Numbered from the stretch's first letter, positions 1-10,214 are shown. The stretch is DNA of 64,000 nt from Planctomycetota bacterium (GCA_029558835.1 JAKQDH010000143.1:110398-174397), one strand, 5' to 3'. The notes: generated from the sequence alone by a model not told the origin. A program made the numbers and translations.

Positions 1-293
1 AGGAAGCTGCCTGCCAGCGTCCGCCGCACGCCTCCCGCAAGATCGTGCCGCGCCGACCGCGCCGAGCCGAGGCCGATTATAGAGGAGAGGTCGCCGGTGG
101 GGTAGCAACGCCCCCTCATTTCGTCTGAGGGACACTCAACACGACCACGCCGGGGGGACACGGGGAAGGTACCATACCGAGGCCGAACGCGCGGGGCGGG
201 ATGCCAAGCCCAAACGCGCCGGGGGACGCCCGAGCCGAACACGCGCCGCCCTGCGCGCCGCTCGGGCTCGCCCGCGGGTTCGTCAAGAGGTTG

Positions 294-2549
294 CTATGCG
301 GAGGGGCCGGAACCGTTCGCGCCGGCAGCAGCTTGACCTTTCCCGTTGCCCGCCGGCAACGTTGCCGGTGCCGCGTTCTCTTCGCTTTCGGCCTGGTACT
401 CGTAGAACTCCCGCAACTGCCGACGGAAGTAGCCGCCGCGCGTCGCCTGGGCGGCGTTGAGGATCGCCCCGAACAAGCGGGCATTGACGGCCGTCAGCAG
501 GCCGCACGCCCGGCGGGCCGCCCCCCGCGAGTTCTCCCGCGCCCGGACGACGAGGATCGCGCCATCGACGGCCGTCGCCACCACCACCGGATCGCTGGCC
601 AGCAACACCGGCGGCGAGTCAATGAACACCTGATCGTACCGGGTCGTTGCATCATCCAGGAACGCCCGGAACGCTTCACTACCCAGCAACTCCGCCGGGT
701 TCGGGGGAGTCGGCCCCGTGCCCAGCAAGTCGAGCTGGGCGAACCCGCTCTTGGCCACGCAGTCCGCCAGTCCGCTCTCACCCACCAGGATGTTGCTCAA
801 CCCCCGTGCCCCCACCATGGGGAACACGCGCTTCAGGCCGGGCCGGCGGAAGTTCGCGTCCACCAGGAGCACCCGCCGCCCGCCCTGCGCCACCGCCAGC
901 GCCAGGTTGCACGCCACCGTCGTCTTGCCGTCGGCCGGGTGCGGACTGGACACCAGAATGGAACGCTGTTGAGCGGCCGGGGCGCTGAACTGCAAGTTTG
1001 CCCGGATGCGACGGAACGCCTCCGCCACCATCGAGCGTGGCGCCACCTGCAAGGCCGTCTCCACCTGCTCGATCCCCACTTCCTCGTCGTCCGTGTGCGG
1101 CACCGCCCCCAACAGCGGCACCTCCAGGTGTCGGACGATGTCCTGCGTCGTCCGCACTGAGGTATCCAACAGCTCCGCCGCCACCGCCGAGCCCACCGCC
1201 AGCAGCAACGCGAAGAAGAACCCGATCGGCAGCCACAACAAGCTGGGGGAGCTGCGCTCCAGCGGATCAATCGCGTACTGCGACACGTTCAGTTTCAGGG
1301 CGGTCCTCAGGTTCACCACCCGGTTCAGTTCCTCAACGTAGTCCCGCAGCTTCACGCGGTATTCCAGGTCCTGCTCGATCTCCGCCGTCAGGTTGGCGTA
1401 GTCGAACAGCAGCCGGTCCTGGTCCTGCAGGGCACCCTCCGCTTTGGCCAGGTTCTCCCGGGCCAGGAACAGCGCATACTTGCTGCTCTCGTACGCGGTC
1501 TCGGCGGCCTCCCGCGCCTCCGCCCGTCGTTCGTTCAGCTTCTGCGTCCGCTTGCGGTCCAACTCCGCCTCTGCGGCATTGATCTGGGCCTCCAGTTGCC
1601 GCGCTTCCTGATGCTCCGGACCAAAGGTCTCCCGATCCGCCTCCTGTTGCTGGCGCAGAATAAACAGGCGCTGGACCAGCAAACTGACCTCGGCATCCTG
1701 CTCCACCGCCTGACGGTCCTCCGCCGTCACCGCAATCGTCTCGTCCCGATAGATGGCGCGGTACTGCTCCAACAGCGACAGCTCCAGGTTCAGCATCCCC
1801 ACCTGCTCGCCGTATTGCAGCACCTGCTGAGTGGTGACGTTCGCGACCCCCTGGGCGGCCCCGGCCGGCAGCCGCTCCGCCATGCCCCGCAACCTGTTCC
1901 GTTTGTCCTCGATCTGCCGCTCCAGGTTCGCCAGATCCTCCCGTGCCCCGGCAAGCTGCCGGGCATACGCCCGGGCGGCGTCCTCCGTCACTTTCGCCAG
2001 CCACCGGTTCACCACGTTGTTGACAATGGTCTTGGGATCCGTTTTCTTGCGGCACTCAATGGAAACCTGCAGGAAGTTCGTCCCCCGCACCGGACTGGCC
2101 CCGAGATCGTCCGTCAACTCCAGCAGGTGCTCCCCCACCGGCACCGACTTGTACCAGTCCGTCTCCTGCACCTCACGCACCGCCAGGGCGTCCAGCAGCA
2201 CCGTCGGACTTTTCAGGAGGACCGCCTGCGTGGCCACGAAGCGTTCATGCTCGTCCAGCCGCAAACGCTCCGGCGTCACCGTCAGCTCCGCCTCCGGCAC
2301 GTTCGTAATGCACTCAATCAGCGCCGTCGCGCGGTACAGCGGGAAGTACACCCACCAGACGACGAACCCGCCGACCACCAGTGCGCAGAACAACGTGGCC
2401 AGAACCACGATCCGCACCAGCTTCCGCCGCAGGATACCCAGCAGGTCGCCGGCCGTTATCGGCGCTCCCCCCTCCGCACCCCGTCCCGGCAAGCCTGCCG
2501 GCAGGGCCAGACGCTCCGACACGGTGGCAGGAGCAGGTAATGTCGTCAT
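294..2549 (-). CDS. Wzc-like polysaccharide chain-length regulator / BY-type tyrosine kinase
   Basis: Inner-membrane protein of 751 aa that would control polymer length and export of an exopolysaccharide. An N-terminal membrane segment (about residues 45-70) is followed by a Wzz-type periplasmic domain with long coiled coils (about 180-400) and a second membrane segment near 440-465. The C-terminal cytoplasmic ATPase has Walker A (PADGKTT, 538-544), Walker A' (VLLVDANF, 560-567) and Walker B (VFIDSPP, 641-647), the layout of bacterial tyrosine kinases. A short Tyr-bearing segment (YFRRQLREFYEY) near 710-720 could be the autophosphorylation tail, followed by a Gly/Ala-rich end. It is the last gene of a minus-strand operon after the exosortase, 47 bp downstream. 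The start is ATG with a GAGG about 8-12 bases upstream. Family and fold are confident; the kinase activity is inferred from motifs. Confidence 0.93.
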   Translation of the reverse strand: MTTLPAPATVSERLALPAGLPGRGAEGGAPITAGDLLGILRRKLVRIVVLATLFCALVVGGFVVWWVYFPLYRATALIECITNVPEAELTVTPERLRLDEHERFVATQAVLLKSPTVLLDALAVREVQETDWYKSVPVGEHLLELTDDLGASPVRGTNFLQVSIECRKKTDPKTIVNNVVNRWLAKVTEDAARAYARQLAGAREDLANLERQIEDKRNRLRGMAERLPAGAAQGVANVTTQQVLQYGEQVGMLNLELSLLEQYRAIYRDETIAVTAEDRQAVEQDAEVSLLVQRLFILRQQQEADRETFGPEHQEARQLEAQINAAEAELDRKRTQKLNERRAEAREAAETAYESSKYALFLARENLAKAEGALQDQDRLLFDYANLTAEIEQDLEYRVKLRDYVEELNRVVNLRTALKLNVSQYAIDPLERSSPSLLWLPIGFFFALLLAVGSAVAAELLDTSVRTTQDIVRHLEVPLLGAVPHTDDEEVGIEQVETALQVAPRSMVAEAFRRIRANLQFSAPAAQQRSILVSSPHPADGKTTVACNLALAVAQGGRRVLLVDANFRRPGLKRVFPMVGARGLSNILVGESGLADCVAKSGFAQLDLLGTGPTPPNPAELLGSEAFRAFLDDATTRYDQVFIDSPPVLLASDPVVVATAVDGAILVVRARENSRGAARRACGLLTAVNARLFGAILNAAQATRGGYFRRQLREFYEYQAESEENAAPATLPAGNGKGQAAAGANGSGPSA

Positions 2550-2596
2550 ATTCGTGCCTCGGTCGCCACAGGACCACGCCCGGCTGCAGACTGCCG

Positions 2597-3538
2597 TCAG
2601 TCCGCAGTCTCCCCGTCCTCGGTCTCAGGTTCCTCCACCACCAGGTGGCTCAACACGTACCCCGTCAGCGCGTACAGACCCAAAGCCACCACGAGCATCC
2701 CGATCCCCAGAAGTTGATGGGCCGTCCCCCGTCCGTATTCCTCATACCCGTACACGTGCAACAAGCCCGTGATCGTCACCCGCAGCGCGTTGCAGATGAT
2801 CGCGATGGGAGCACAACTGATCACCATGATCACGCGCTGCCAGACCGGCCGGTCCCCCAGGTACGCCATCGCCACACCCAGCGTGACGAAGGCCATCATG
2901 AGCCGCATGCCGCTGCACGCCTCTTCTACGTTCAGGCTTCCCGGACGACCACCCGCCATGACGTAGTCAATCACCACCCCCTGCGGCTCCGTGTACAACC
3001 CGCTCGCAAACAGCGGCATCACCTTCGCCGCCACCACCGACGACACCATCCGCAGCGGCATCGTCACCTCCACGTACACCGACTCCGGCAGCGGGACCGC
3101 CAGCAGCAGGAACCCGATCGGAAACCACGTCACCCGCAGCAGCCCCCACCCGCCGAACAGCAGCACCAGCCCGAACAGCACCCCCAGCATGCTGACCGCC
3201 TGCGGATACGACATCTGCAGCCACCAGGCACAGGCCAGATACACCGCCAGCGACCCGGCGATCACCACCGCGCCCAGGTAGTTGGGCCGGCGCACGCTCG
3301 CGAACACTTCTTCCCGGTGCGTCACCAGAAAATACAGACTGAACAGCGGCACCAACCAACCGTGCGACCAGTTCCCGTCATGCGTCCACTTCCAGACCAG
3401 ATCGCTGCGGATGGGGCTCGCGTACGTCATCAGCACCAATGCCGCCACCACCGCAAGCTGTACCCGCGCCGCCGGCGGGATGAACTCCCCCCAGCTCCGT
3501 GGTACGGCACGCTCGGCAGACAGCAGCGACGGCATCAC
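2597..3538 (-). CDS. Exosortase/archaeosortase family transpeptidase
   Basis: Polytopic membrane protein of 313 aa with about eight hydrophobic segments. It carries the three catalytic signatures of exosortases: Cys208 in VEEACSG, Arg253 in NALRV and His274 in GTAHQLLG. Exosortases cleave PEP-CTERM-type C-terminal sorting signals and are typically encoded within exopolysaccharide loci, as here, between an export lipoprotein gene (6 bp upstream) and a wzc-like gene (47 bp downstream). No protein in the window ends in a clear PEP-CTERM signal, so its substrate lies elsewhere or is atypical. A DUF3485/EpsI companion domain, common in XrtA systems, is not fused here. The family call is firm; the subtype is not assigned. 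Confidence 0.93.
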   Translation of the reverse strand: MMPSLLSAERAVPRSWGEFIPPAARVQLAVVAALVLMTYASPIRSDLVWKWTHDGNWSHGWLVPLFSLYFLVTHREEVFASVRRPNYLGAVVIAGSLAVYLACAWWLQMSYPQAVSMLGVLFGLVLLFGGWGLLRVTWFPIGFLLLAVPLPESVYVEVTMPLRMVSSVVAAKVMPLFASGLYTEPQGVVIDYVMAGGRPGSLNVEEACSGMRLMMAFVTLGVAMAYLGDRPVWQRVIMVISCAPIAIICNALRVTITGLLHVYGYEEYGRGTAHQLLGIGMLVVALGLYALTGYVLSHLVVEEPETEDGETAD

Positions 3539-3544
3539 ACGCTC

Positions 3545-5140
3545 CTAGGGGAACAGGTTCGGGAACCTCTCCTCCTGGTTGGCCGGATTGACTTTCACAC
3601 TGTACGAGTCAATGTCTGCGAAGTTCCGGGCATACGTGAAGCTGTACCCCAGGTTGTTGACCGGCGTCGGCAGCGTCCACGCCCGGATCCGCTGCAGGAA
3701 CGGCGCAAACGGGTGCGTCCCCACATTGACCACGTCGCCGCGCCGCAGATAAAAGTCCGGATCCTTGCCGGCAAAGATGCGGTCCAGGTTCACCTGGATG
3801 ATCTGCTCCCGCTGGCCGACCCGACGGTACACCGTGCACCGATCCGGCCAGGCGAGGCTCGTCAACCCTCCCGCTGTCGCGATCGCCGCCTTCAGCGTGA
3901 TCGCCTCCGAGTTGAACGCGAACGGGCCCACCCGCAAGACCTGCCCCATCATGTAATACACGCCGATCTCGCCGCTCACGATCCGGATAACGTCGCCCCC
4001 ACGCACGACGATGTTGGACTCCGGATCACCGGAGCGCAACGAATCGCCAGGTATGCGAATCACCCGGAACGTGTTTTCCCCCGCAATCCGGGCCCAGTTC
4101 ACCGCCGGACCCGCCGCCTCGATGGCGGGCGGCAACGACGACCGCGGCACCTGCCGCTGCTCTTCGCCGGTCCCCCGCGGCACCCGGTACGCCGGGTTCG
4201 GCACGAACTCCTGCCCCACCCAGATGAACGGCTGCGACGGGTCCACCTCGAGTTCCGGGGGCACCTGCTGCGCCCCGACGACGGGCGGCGACGCCGGGGC
4301 ATCCGCCGCGGCCATCACCTCCTCCGCCTCGGGAGCCACGGCGCCCTCGAAAGGCTCCGGTCTCGGCTCCGCCGTGGGCACCTCCTGCTCGTCCCCGTCC
4401 GTCTCCGGCACTACCCCTGCCGGCACCTCTCCCGGCGGCCCTCCATTCTCGGCCCCGCGCTCAGGTGCCGCTGGCGGCCGCACGCTCGGTATCCAGCCGG
4501 TTTCCGCCTCGTCGTACCGGAAAACGTAAATGTCCGTCACGAACTCGTTGAGACCGCCGACTTGGTTGATGGCGTCCAGGATCCGCAAGTCCGGCCGGCG
4601 CAGCGGAAATGTCCCCGCCCGCAGGGGGGCGTTGGTGGCCGCGCTCACGCCGATACCGAAGATCGAATACGTCGCATTCGACAGAAACAGCCCGGTCACC
4701 ATCACTTCCGGCGCCTGCAAGATTCCCCGCTCCCGCAGAATCCTCGCCAGCTCGACCTCAAGCTCGCGCGGGGTCAGCCCGGCCGCCTGCACCCGACCCA
4801 GCACCGGCAGCACGACCTGCCCTACCTCGTCCACCTGAGCCTGCGCCTGAAAAGGTACCAGCCGCTGCCGCAGTTGATTGATCTCAATACCCAGCGCGTC
4901 GCCGGAACTTATGGGATACTCCCGCAGATGGACCTGCAAATCCTCCTGCGTGGGCGCCATCTCCCCCGGAAGCCCCGGCGGCATGTCCTCGATCGTCAGC
5001 GTCGTTCGAATCTCAGTCATCCGATTGCGATCGAACGTCCCGACGACCGATGGGTCCAACCATCCGTTCAGAATCGAGCTGCAGCCGCCGCACGCCGCCA
5101 CGACGATGCCACAGAACAAGCCATACTGAACCAATCGCAT
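3545..5140 (-). CDS. Polysaccharide export outer-membrane lipoprotein (Wza-like, SLBB domains)
   Basis: First gene of the exopolysaccharide operon. I chose the ATG at 5140, which gives a lipoprotein signal peptide with lipobox VAAC at Cys17; a GTG 12 codons upstream is in frame but would bury the signal. The N-terminal polysaccharide export domain starts after about residue 75 (ISSGDALGIEI). SLBB-type ligand-binding domains follow, split by an unusually long acidic Pro/Ala/Glu-rich linker of roughly 110 residues near 225-335. Wza-type proteins form the outer-membrane export channel and couple to Wzc, which is encoded two genes downstream. The linker has no recognisable fold and may simply be flexible. 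Confidence 0.9.
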   Translation of the reverse strand: MRLVQYGLFCGIVVAACGGCSSILNGWLDPSVVGTFDRNRMTEIRTTLTIEDMPPGLPGEMAPTQEDLQVHLREYPISSGDALGIEINQLRQRLVPFQAQAQVDEVGQVVLPVLGRVQAAGLTPRELEVELARILRERGILQAPEVMVTGLFLSNATYSIFGIGVSAATNAPLRAGTFPLRRPDLRILDAINQVGGLNEFVTDIYVFRYDEAETGWIPSVRPPAAPERGAENGGPPGEVPAGVVPETDGDEQEVPTAEPRPEPFEGAVAPEAEEVMAAADAPASPPVVGAQQVPPELEVDPSQPFIWVGQEFVPNPAYRVPRGTGEEQRQVPRSSLPPAIEAAGPAVNWARIAGENTFRVIRIPGDSLRSGDPESNIVVRGGDVIRIVSGEIGVYYMMGQVLRVGPFAFNSEAITLKAAIATAGGLTSLAWPDRCTVYRRVGQREQIIQVNLDRIFAGKDPDFYLRRGDVVNVGTHPFAPFLQRIRAWTLPTPVNNLGYSFTYARNFADIDSYSVKVNPANQEERFPNLFP

Positions 5141-5176
5141 TATCACGGTAGACCCATCCCTTGGCAGCTTCTCCAC

Positions 5177-5803
5177 TCCGACAGCGCCTTCCCACGCCGA
5201 TCCCGGCTCATACTACGTCGGTCCGAGCGATAACGCTCGTCCATTCAATGGTTTTCGGAACAGGCAAGCTGTTTATCGGTTTCTATTTCCGGCCCGGTTT
5301 AGGTAGCCCTAATAACTACGGCCCACCGGAGCGGCTTCTCCCTTGCCCGCGCCACCCCATTGGCCGCGCGCGGCAGCTTAGCACAGGACGCTCGGCCCGA
5401 GCAAGACTGCGGAAACCCGCAACCCCTCGGTGCCGTTCCCGCCCCGACCACGGCCTCGGGCTCGGCGCGGCCGGCGGCCAGCCAGCGCCAGCGAGGTGCA
5501 GCCCGCCGTTCGCCCTGACCCGTGCCGGGTTAGCTATCTCTTATGGCGCGTCTGCGCTAAAACCACTCAGACAAGCCGATGCGGCCACGGGCGCCAGCCG
5601 GTCAATACTGATTGCAGTTACATTTCAAGAGCATGGACCTGGTGGACCATCACATGGCGGGGTGCCCCACGACTCGCGTCGTCGATATAATCATCCTGGG
5701 CTACGCGAGTTCCGCAGTCCACAACTGCGCCAGCTCCTATGCCCCGGCCTCTGGGTATCCACACCCCAGACGTGACGTACGGCACTCGCTGGAGGACGCC
5801 ATC
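5177..5803. other. Divergent intergenic region between the polysaccharide operon and a lipoprotein gene
   Basis: About 630 bases without a convincing gene. It must hold the promoters of the minus-strand polysaccharide operon and of the plus-strand lipoprotein gene. A 6-bp hairpin (CGAGCG/CGCTCG) lies around 5226-5241 and the stretch 5250-5320 is relatively AT-rich. A perfect TATAAT at 5686-5691 could be a -10 element for the gene at 5804, but the -35 position is poor. Confidence 0.4.
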
Positions 5804-6334
5804 ATGCACAGACATCCGGGTTCCACCGGTGGTTCCCCAGGGAAGTGGCTGGGAATTTGCTTTTGGATGCTCGGCGTGGGCGCCGCGTGCTGCCTGACCC
5901 TCACCCCCGGCTGCTTCGACGGCGGCTTCCTGCCGGGCGGAGGAGGCGGTGGGGCGGGCGGCGGCGGATCCACACCCGATGGCAACGGCGCTGGCGACGG
6001 CGATTCCTCGGGAGAATCGCCGGACGAACCCGCGACGGTCCGTGTCGTTCTCACCGTTACGAATCCGCACCCGTTGCCCGGCGACCAAATCACCCTGCGA
6101 TGCACCGTCACCGACGGCACCAGCGCGGGCGTCACCTTCGACTTCGCCCCGCGCACCGGCCGGCTCGTCATCGACCGCACGCGGGGTACCGCGTCGTTTA
6201 TCGTTGACCAGTCCGACGTCGGCGTGACCTTCTCCTTCACCTGCTCCGGTACGAACGAGGCGGGCACCGGACCGACCTCCGCACCGGTACTGGTCATCCC
6301 CGTTGGCCTTGTCGAGCCCGTCCTGGAGCCCTGA
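5804..6334 (+). CDS. Small secreted lipoprotein with one Ig/PKD-like beta-sandwich domain
   Basis: A 176-aa protein starting at ATG 5804 with GGAGGA at 5791-5796. A basic N-terminus and hydrophobic stretch (about 14-36) end at Cys37 in TPGC, consistent with a lipoprotein or signal peptide. A Gly-rich linker follows, then one domain (about 80-176) with alternating beta-strand pattern (VRVVLTVT, ITLRCTV, VTFSFTCSGTNEAG) that resembles immunoglobulin- or PKD-like folds. The exact family is not recognised and no enzymatic motif is visible. It is monocistronic between divergent neighbours. A longer in-frame reading from 5612 is possible but lacks a ribosome-binding site. Confidence 0.65.
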   Translation: MHRHPGSTGGSPGKWLGICFWMLGVGAACCLTLTPGCFDGGFLPGGGGGGAGGGGSTPDGNGAGDGDSSGESPDEPATVRVVLTVTNPHPLPGDQITLRCTVTDGTSAGVTFDFAPRTGRLVIDRTRGTASFIVDQSDVGVTFSFTCSGTNEAGTGPTSAPVLVIPVGLVEPVLEP

Positions 6335-7155
6335 GCGCGTCTGCGCAGACCCGCGCCGCTGGCGTTGGCAGTCGGCCGCTCCACAACCCCAGCGTGCGTC
6401 GGGAAGGTCCCCATCGCCAGCGCCGAATCGCGCACGGTGCTGCGGTAGTTCGTCAGTGCCTGACTTCAAGACGCAGGTGTTTTGATTGCATGGGGGGGCA
6501 TCCGTGGTGATGCCACCGGTCTGCACGTGCGCCACAGCCAGTCGCCTCCCACTTCCGTCGCCCGCGCGATCCAGAAGTCCTTCGCCGACGCGCAGGCCCG
6601 ACAGTGGGGACACCGGCCCAGGCGTGTTGAGGCCGACGCGGGTGAGGGTGGCCCGCTTGGGGCCATGACAACGGGGATGATCGACCCACTGCCGCACCTG
6701 CTACGCCCAGGTCTCCGCCGTCTTCGTCTAGGTGACCGGCACACTTCGTCGGCCGGGCCTCAAGTCGTTCCCCTCGGGGACCCGGCGAACCGGCTCCCCA
6801 ACGATGGAGTTCACGCCCTCTGACTCGACGAGGTCCCCGGCCGGCACGTACAGCGTCCGGCGGACCAGCTCGACGAAACGCGCACGCCCGCCAGGGCGAA
6901 CGTGGCATGGGGGGTTCTGTTGGCCGCCTGAGGGGCTTACAGTGGCACCCGACGTTTGGTAGAATGAGGCCTTGCGGGGTCCGAGCGCGGGCGGCGGCGC
7001 GGGGGCGTCGTCCAACGGCGGGGCTCGACTGGCCATCGGCAAGGCTCGAACGCTAGCCGTCTGTCGGGCTCGCTCTATCGGCTCCGGTGGGGCCATCTTG
7101 GCCGCGGGCCTCGAGCACCTCAGCCATCCCAGGGAGGGGAGGAACGGATGAACGC
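6335..7155. other. Intergenic region containing the left copy of a 300-bp duplication
   Basis: The segment 6335-6910 shows no gene I can support. From 6911 onward the sequence is a near-identical copy of the region upstream of the ECF sigma gene (9972-10270), including its promoter-like TAGAAT (6960-6965) and untranslated leader. Confidence 0.6.
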
Positions 7156-7211
7156 ATGGGCGAGCCGAATTCATGCCAGGTTACGGCCGTGCTGCGGCGG
7201 GTGGCCGACGG
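6911..7211 (+). repeat. Left copy of a ~300-bp direct repeat (sigma-gene promoter and 5' end)
   Basis: Positions 6911-7211 match 9972-10270 along their whole length with scattered substitutions and a few small indels. The repeat covers the promoter, leader, Shine-Dalgarno (GGAGGGGAGG) and first codons of the sigma factor gene. The two copies bracket the papain-like peptidase gene. Confidence 0.9.
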
Positions 7212-7218
7212 AGGCTAG
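7156..7218 (+). pseudogene. 5' fragment of the ECF sigma factor gene
   Basis: Reading from ATG 7156 gives a 20-residue peptide ending in TAG at 7216-7218. Its sequence (ATG, then GEPNSCQVTAVLRRVADGG) aligns with the first residues of the intact sigma factor (GESSSCRVTAVLRRVADGD) encoded from 10215. It is a truncated duplicate with no function expected as a sigma factor. It lies antisense to the last codons of the peptidase gene. Confidence 0.85.
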
Positions 7219-9360
7219 CGCGACGAGCCCGAGGAACATAAACGGCACCATTCCCATGGTTCCCGCGCCACAGAACCCGCTTGCCCACAGGAACATCGGC
7301 TCACAGGCATCGCCGATTCCGTCGCCATCGCTGTCGCCCTGATTGGCGTTGACGTGCTCTGGACAGTTGTCGATGCAGTCGGGAACACCGTCCCCGTCGC
7401 CATCCCAGTCAGCAATCCCACAGCCGCATGCGCCCGGCTCAGTCTTTGCGGGATCAAACGGGCAGTTGTCTATGCAGTCGGGCACGCTGTCCCCGTCTCG
7501 ATCCCAGTCGGCAATACCGCAACCGCATGCACCCGGCTCGGCCTTCGTGGGATCGAACGGGCAGGCGTCGATGCAGCCGGGCGCGCCATCGCCGTCGCCA
7601 TCGGACTCGTAAACACCGCAGCCGCATACGCCCGGCTCGATCTTGTTCCAATCGTCAGGGCAGGCGTCGCACGCATCCCCCGCACCGTCGTAATCGCTGT
7701 CGGCCTGGTCGGCGTTGGCGTGCTCAGGGCAATTGTCGATGCAACTGGGAACGCCGTCCCCGTCGCTATCCGTGTCGGGGACACCGCAACCGCATGCGTT
7801 CGTCCAGGTCTTCAAGGCATCGAGGGGGCACAGGTCGCACGCATCACCTGCACCATCGCTATCGGCGTCGGCCTGATCGGCGTTAGCGTACCAGGAACAG
7901 TTGTCGATGCAGTCGAGCACGCCGTCCTCGTCGTCGTCCCAGTCATCGGAGTCCCAATCGCAACCGCATACGCCCGGTTCGGTTGTTTTGAAGAAATTGT
8001 CGGGGCAAGCGTCGCACACATCCCCCACCCCATCCCCATCGGCGTCGTTCTGATCGGGGTTGGCGTAGTCAGGGCAGTTGTCGCAAACGTCACCCACGCC
8101 GTCTTCATCCGCGTCGTCCTGCCCCTCGCTCCAGTCGAGCACGCAGTTGTCACATGCATCACCCACTCCGTCATCGTCCTCGTCGGCTTGGCCGTCGTTG
8201 GCGCTCAGGGGGCAGTTGTCCAACTCGTCAGGCACGCCATCGCCGTCGACGTCCTCACACTCATCCGGGATGCCGTTGTCGTTCCCGTCCTGGCTGGTGG
8301 CGTCGACGATTTCACAGGCGTCTTGCAGACCGTTGCCGTTACAGTCGGGTCCGAGGAAGTCCACGTATGCGGCCGTACGCCCCACAGCGCAGCAACCGTA
8401 CTCGATGCGCATGTAACCGCCCTCCCCCCAGCCTGCACCCCAGGAATTGCGTAAGATCCACACGCCGTTCGATCCCTGGCTGTCGTCCCAGCCGACCAGC
8501 ACAACTGAGTGCCCGCAGCCGCACCACGCGATCTCGTCCACCACACAGTAGTTGAATACGCCGCCGGTGTAGGCGTTGAACGCAGGATTCACTTGAAGTG
8601 TTGTAGAGACCGGCCCATATTGCTGTATCGCCCGCTTGAGTTGCTCGACGGTCGGAACGACGCTTGGGTCGTCAGAGACATAGGCCCACGCGTTCGGGCG
8701 GTACTGCGGCAGAACCGGGTAGGGCGGTTGGCAATGCATACGAGTAGCCCGGTAGGGGAAGTCGGTTTCAAGAACGGGTCCATCGGAAACGGACGTCGAC
8801 AGCCACAGTCTACTGCTTCTCTCCCATGCGCAGGCGAAATAGAGCTCAGCCGAGCCGCAGCTAACCAGGTACTCCTCAGAGAGATCCACCGATACGCCCT
8901 CGTGAATGAGGATCGCGCTTTCGAGCACCCCAATGGTTGCGAACGCCCAGCAGAAAGGTCCGTTGAGTTGGTTCCTGATCGGCGTGCATCCTCCCGAGGG
9001 ATCGTTGCGCCAATCGAAGGAAGCCGGCAGATCCGAGGTTGATGGGGGATCGACCGTGGACACATGCATGCGCGACGGGGCGAAAGAGGGCCGCTCCTCC
9101 GGTGCGGCGACACCACACAACCGGTCCAGCGGATACTGCGTGGCTTCGTTAAGCCCGACCGTGAACGTCCACCCCTCCCGCTCACCGCGTTTCCGCAGCG
9201 CCTCAATGTCTTTTTCAGAGAGCTGCCCAACTGCCGGGAGCACATTGGCGCCGAGCGTAACAACCATGCACACCAACCGGAACACGCCTGCGGGCCGTGA
9301 CCTGCCATCCCCGACTGCTGTGAAACACGGTACCGCACCGTTAATGAAGTTGCATGACAT
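7171..9360 (-). CDS. Secreted papain-family (C1A) cysteine peptidase with thrombospondin type-3 calcium repeats
   Basis: A 729-aa secreted protein starting at ATG 9360 with AGGGAGAA about 8 bases upstream. A signal peptide (FRLVCMVVTLGANVLPAVGQ region) and short propeptide precede a C1A catalytic domain (about 112-335). Gln131, Cys137 (GPFCWAF), His284 (CGHSVVLVGWD) and Asn305 (RNSWGAGWG) form the expected active site. Roughly residues 340-690 are Asp/Cys-rich repeats of the type DxDGDGVPDxxDNCP, which bind calcium in thrombospondin type-3 domains. The end carries C-G-A-G plus a hydrophobic stretch, like the M4 peptidase at 42469. The basic tail expected after that stretch is replaced by residues read from the antisense of the duplicated sigma fragment (7171-7211). 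In-frame codons up to 9762 look like non-coding extension. Confidence 0.9.
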   Translation of the reverse strand: MSCNFINGAVPCFTAVGDGRSRPAGVFRLVCMVVTLGANVLPAVGQLSEKDIEALRKRGEREGWTFTVGLNEATQYPLDRLCGVAAPEERPSFAPSRMHVSTVDPPSTSDLPASFDWRNDPSGGCTPIRNQLNGPFCWAFATIGVLESAILIHEGVSVDLSEEYLVSCGSAELYFACAWERSSRLWLSTSVSDGPVLETDFPYRATRMHCQPPYPVLPQYRPNAWAYVSDDPSVVPTVEQLKRAIQQYGPVSTTLQVNPAFNAYTGGVFNYCVVDEIAWCGCGHSVVLVGWDDSQGSNGVWILRNSWGAGWGEGGYMRIEYGCCAVGRTAAYVDFLGPDCNGNGLQDACEIVDATSQDGNDNGIPDECEDVDGDGVPDELDNCPLSANDGQADEDDDGVGDACDNCVLDWSEGQDDADEDGVGDVCDNCPDYANPDQNDADGDGVGDVCDACPDNFFKTTEPGVCGCDWDSDDWDDDEDGVLDCIDNCSWYANADQADADSDGAGDACDLCPLDALKTWTNACGCGVPDTDSDGDGVPSCIDNCPEHANADQADSDYDGAGDACDACPDDWNKIEPGVCGCGVYESDGDGDGAPGCIDACPFDPTKAEPGACGCGIADWDRDGDSVPDCIDNCPFDPAKTEPGACGCGIADWDGDGDGVPDCIDNCPEHVNANQGDSDGDGIGDACEPMFLWASGFCGAGTMGMVPFMFLGLVALASVGHPPQHGRNLA

Positions 9361-10214
9361 CGGTCTTCTCCCTCGCACGAGCGCGGGTCTCGCCGCGTAG
9401 ACTCCGAAGCCCGTATCAGACTCGTGAACGAATGGCCGGAGCGGCACCCGGCACAATCTCCGCTTGCTCAGCCAAACCCTCCCAATGGAAGGTGGCGGCT
9501 GCCTCACGGAGCGTCCGCCATCTCTGCAAGCAGGAATTCGACGCGTCGCCCGCAGGGAAATCTCGACCATACCGCCCTCCTCGTACCGTCCTCCCGGCGC
9601 CCCGGGGCGCCAGACGCGGCTGGTCCCGGCGGCAGGAGGCTGGGTAGCCGCCGACCGTAACGTGCGGCAGCGCAACGAGTTCGGTGGCGCCGGGCATGGA
9701 CGCATGGGTGCGGAAGTGAGGTCAGCCCACCCGTGTTCAGAAGCGGGAACGACAGCGGGCACGCTCTGTCCGAGGTCGAGGGGGTTACGGGGATACCCAA
9801 GGACGCTACAGCGAGCGGCAGTTCCTGAGTCAGGGGTGCCGCTTGTGGTGCCCCAACTGTCGCTGCCCAGCGGAATCCCCGAAACAGCCGGGCTCCGTGT
9901 CAGGGAGGGGTCGGGGCGGGGTCAGGTCATCGCAGCATTCCCCCTCACCCTGCCCTCTCCCCCAAGGGAGAGGGGTTCTGTTGGCAGCCTGAGGGGCTTA
10001 CAGTGGCACCCGACGTTTGGTAGAATGAGGCCTTGCGGGGTCCGAGCGCGGGCGGCGGCGCTGGGGCGTCGTCCAACGGCGGGGCCCGACTGGCCATCGG
10101 CAAGGCTCGAACGCTAGCCGTCTGTCGGGCTCGCTCTGGGCTCCGGTTGGGCCATCTGGGCCCCGGATCTCGGGCACTTCACCTGTCCCACGGAGGGGAG
10201 GAACGGATGAGCGC
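9361..10214. other. Intergenic region with palindromic repeat and sigma-gene promoter
   Basis: No gene is supported here. A copy of the dispersed C-rich palindrome lies at 9941-9975, and the right copy of the 300-bp duplication starts at 9972. A promoter-like TAGAAT at 10021-10026 and a strong Shine-Dalgarno (GGAGGGGAGG, about 10193-10202) precede the sigma gene. Confidence 0.5.

Noticed and set aside
1..293. Gene or tRNA at the left edge
   Set aside because: No reading frame, T-arm or cloverleaf could be supported.
2381..5233. A 950-codon plus-strand frame
   Set aside because: It is antisense to the exosortase and export genes, which have clear families; its translation is Arg/His/Pro-rich without motifs.
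9361..9762. In-frame N-terminal extension of the papain-like peptidase
   Set aside because: A signal peptide and Shine-Dalgarno place the start at 9360; the extension is Arg/Pro-rich.
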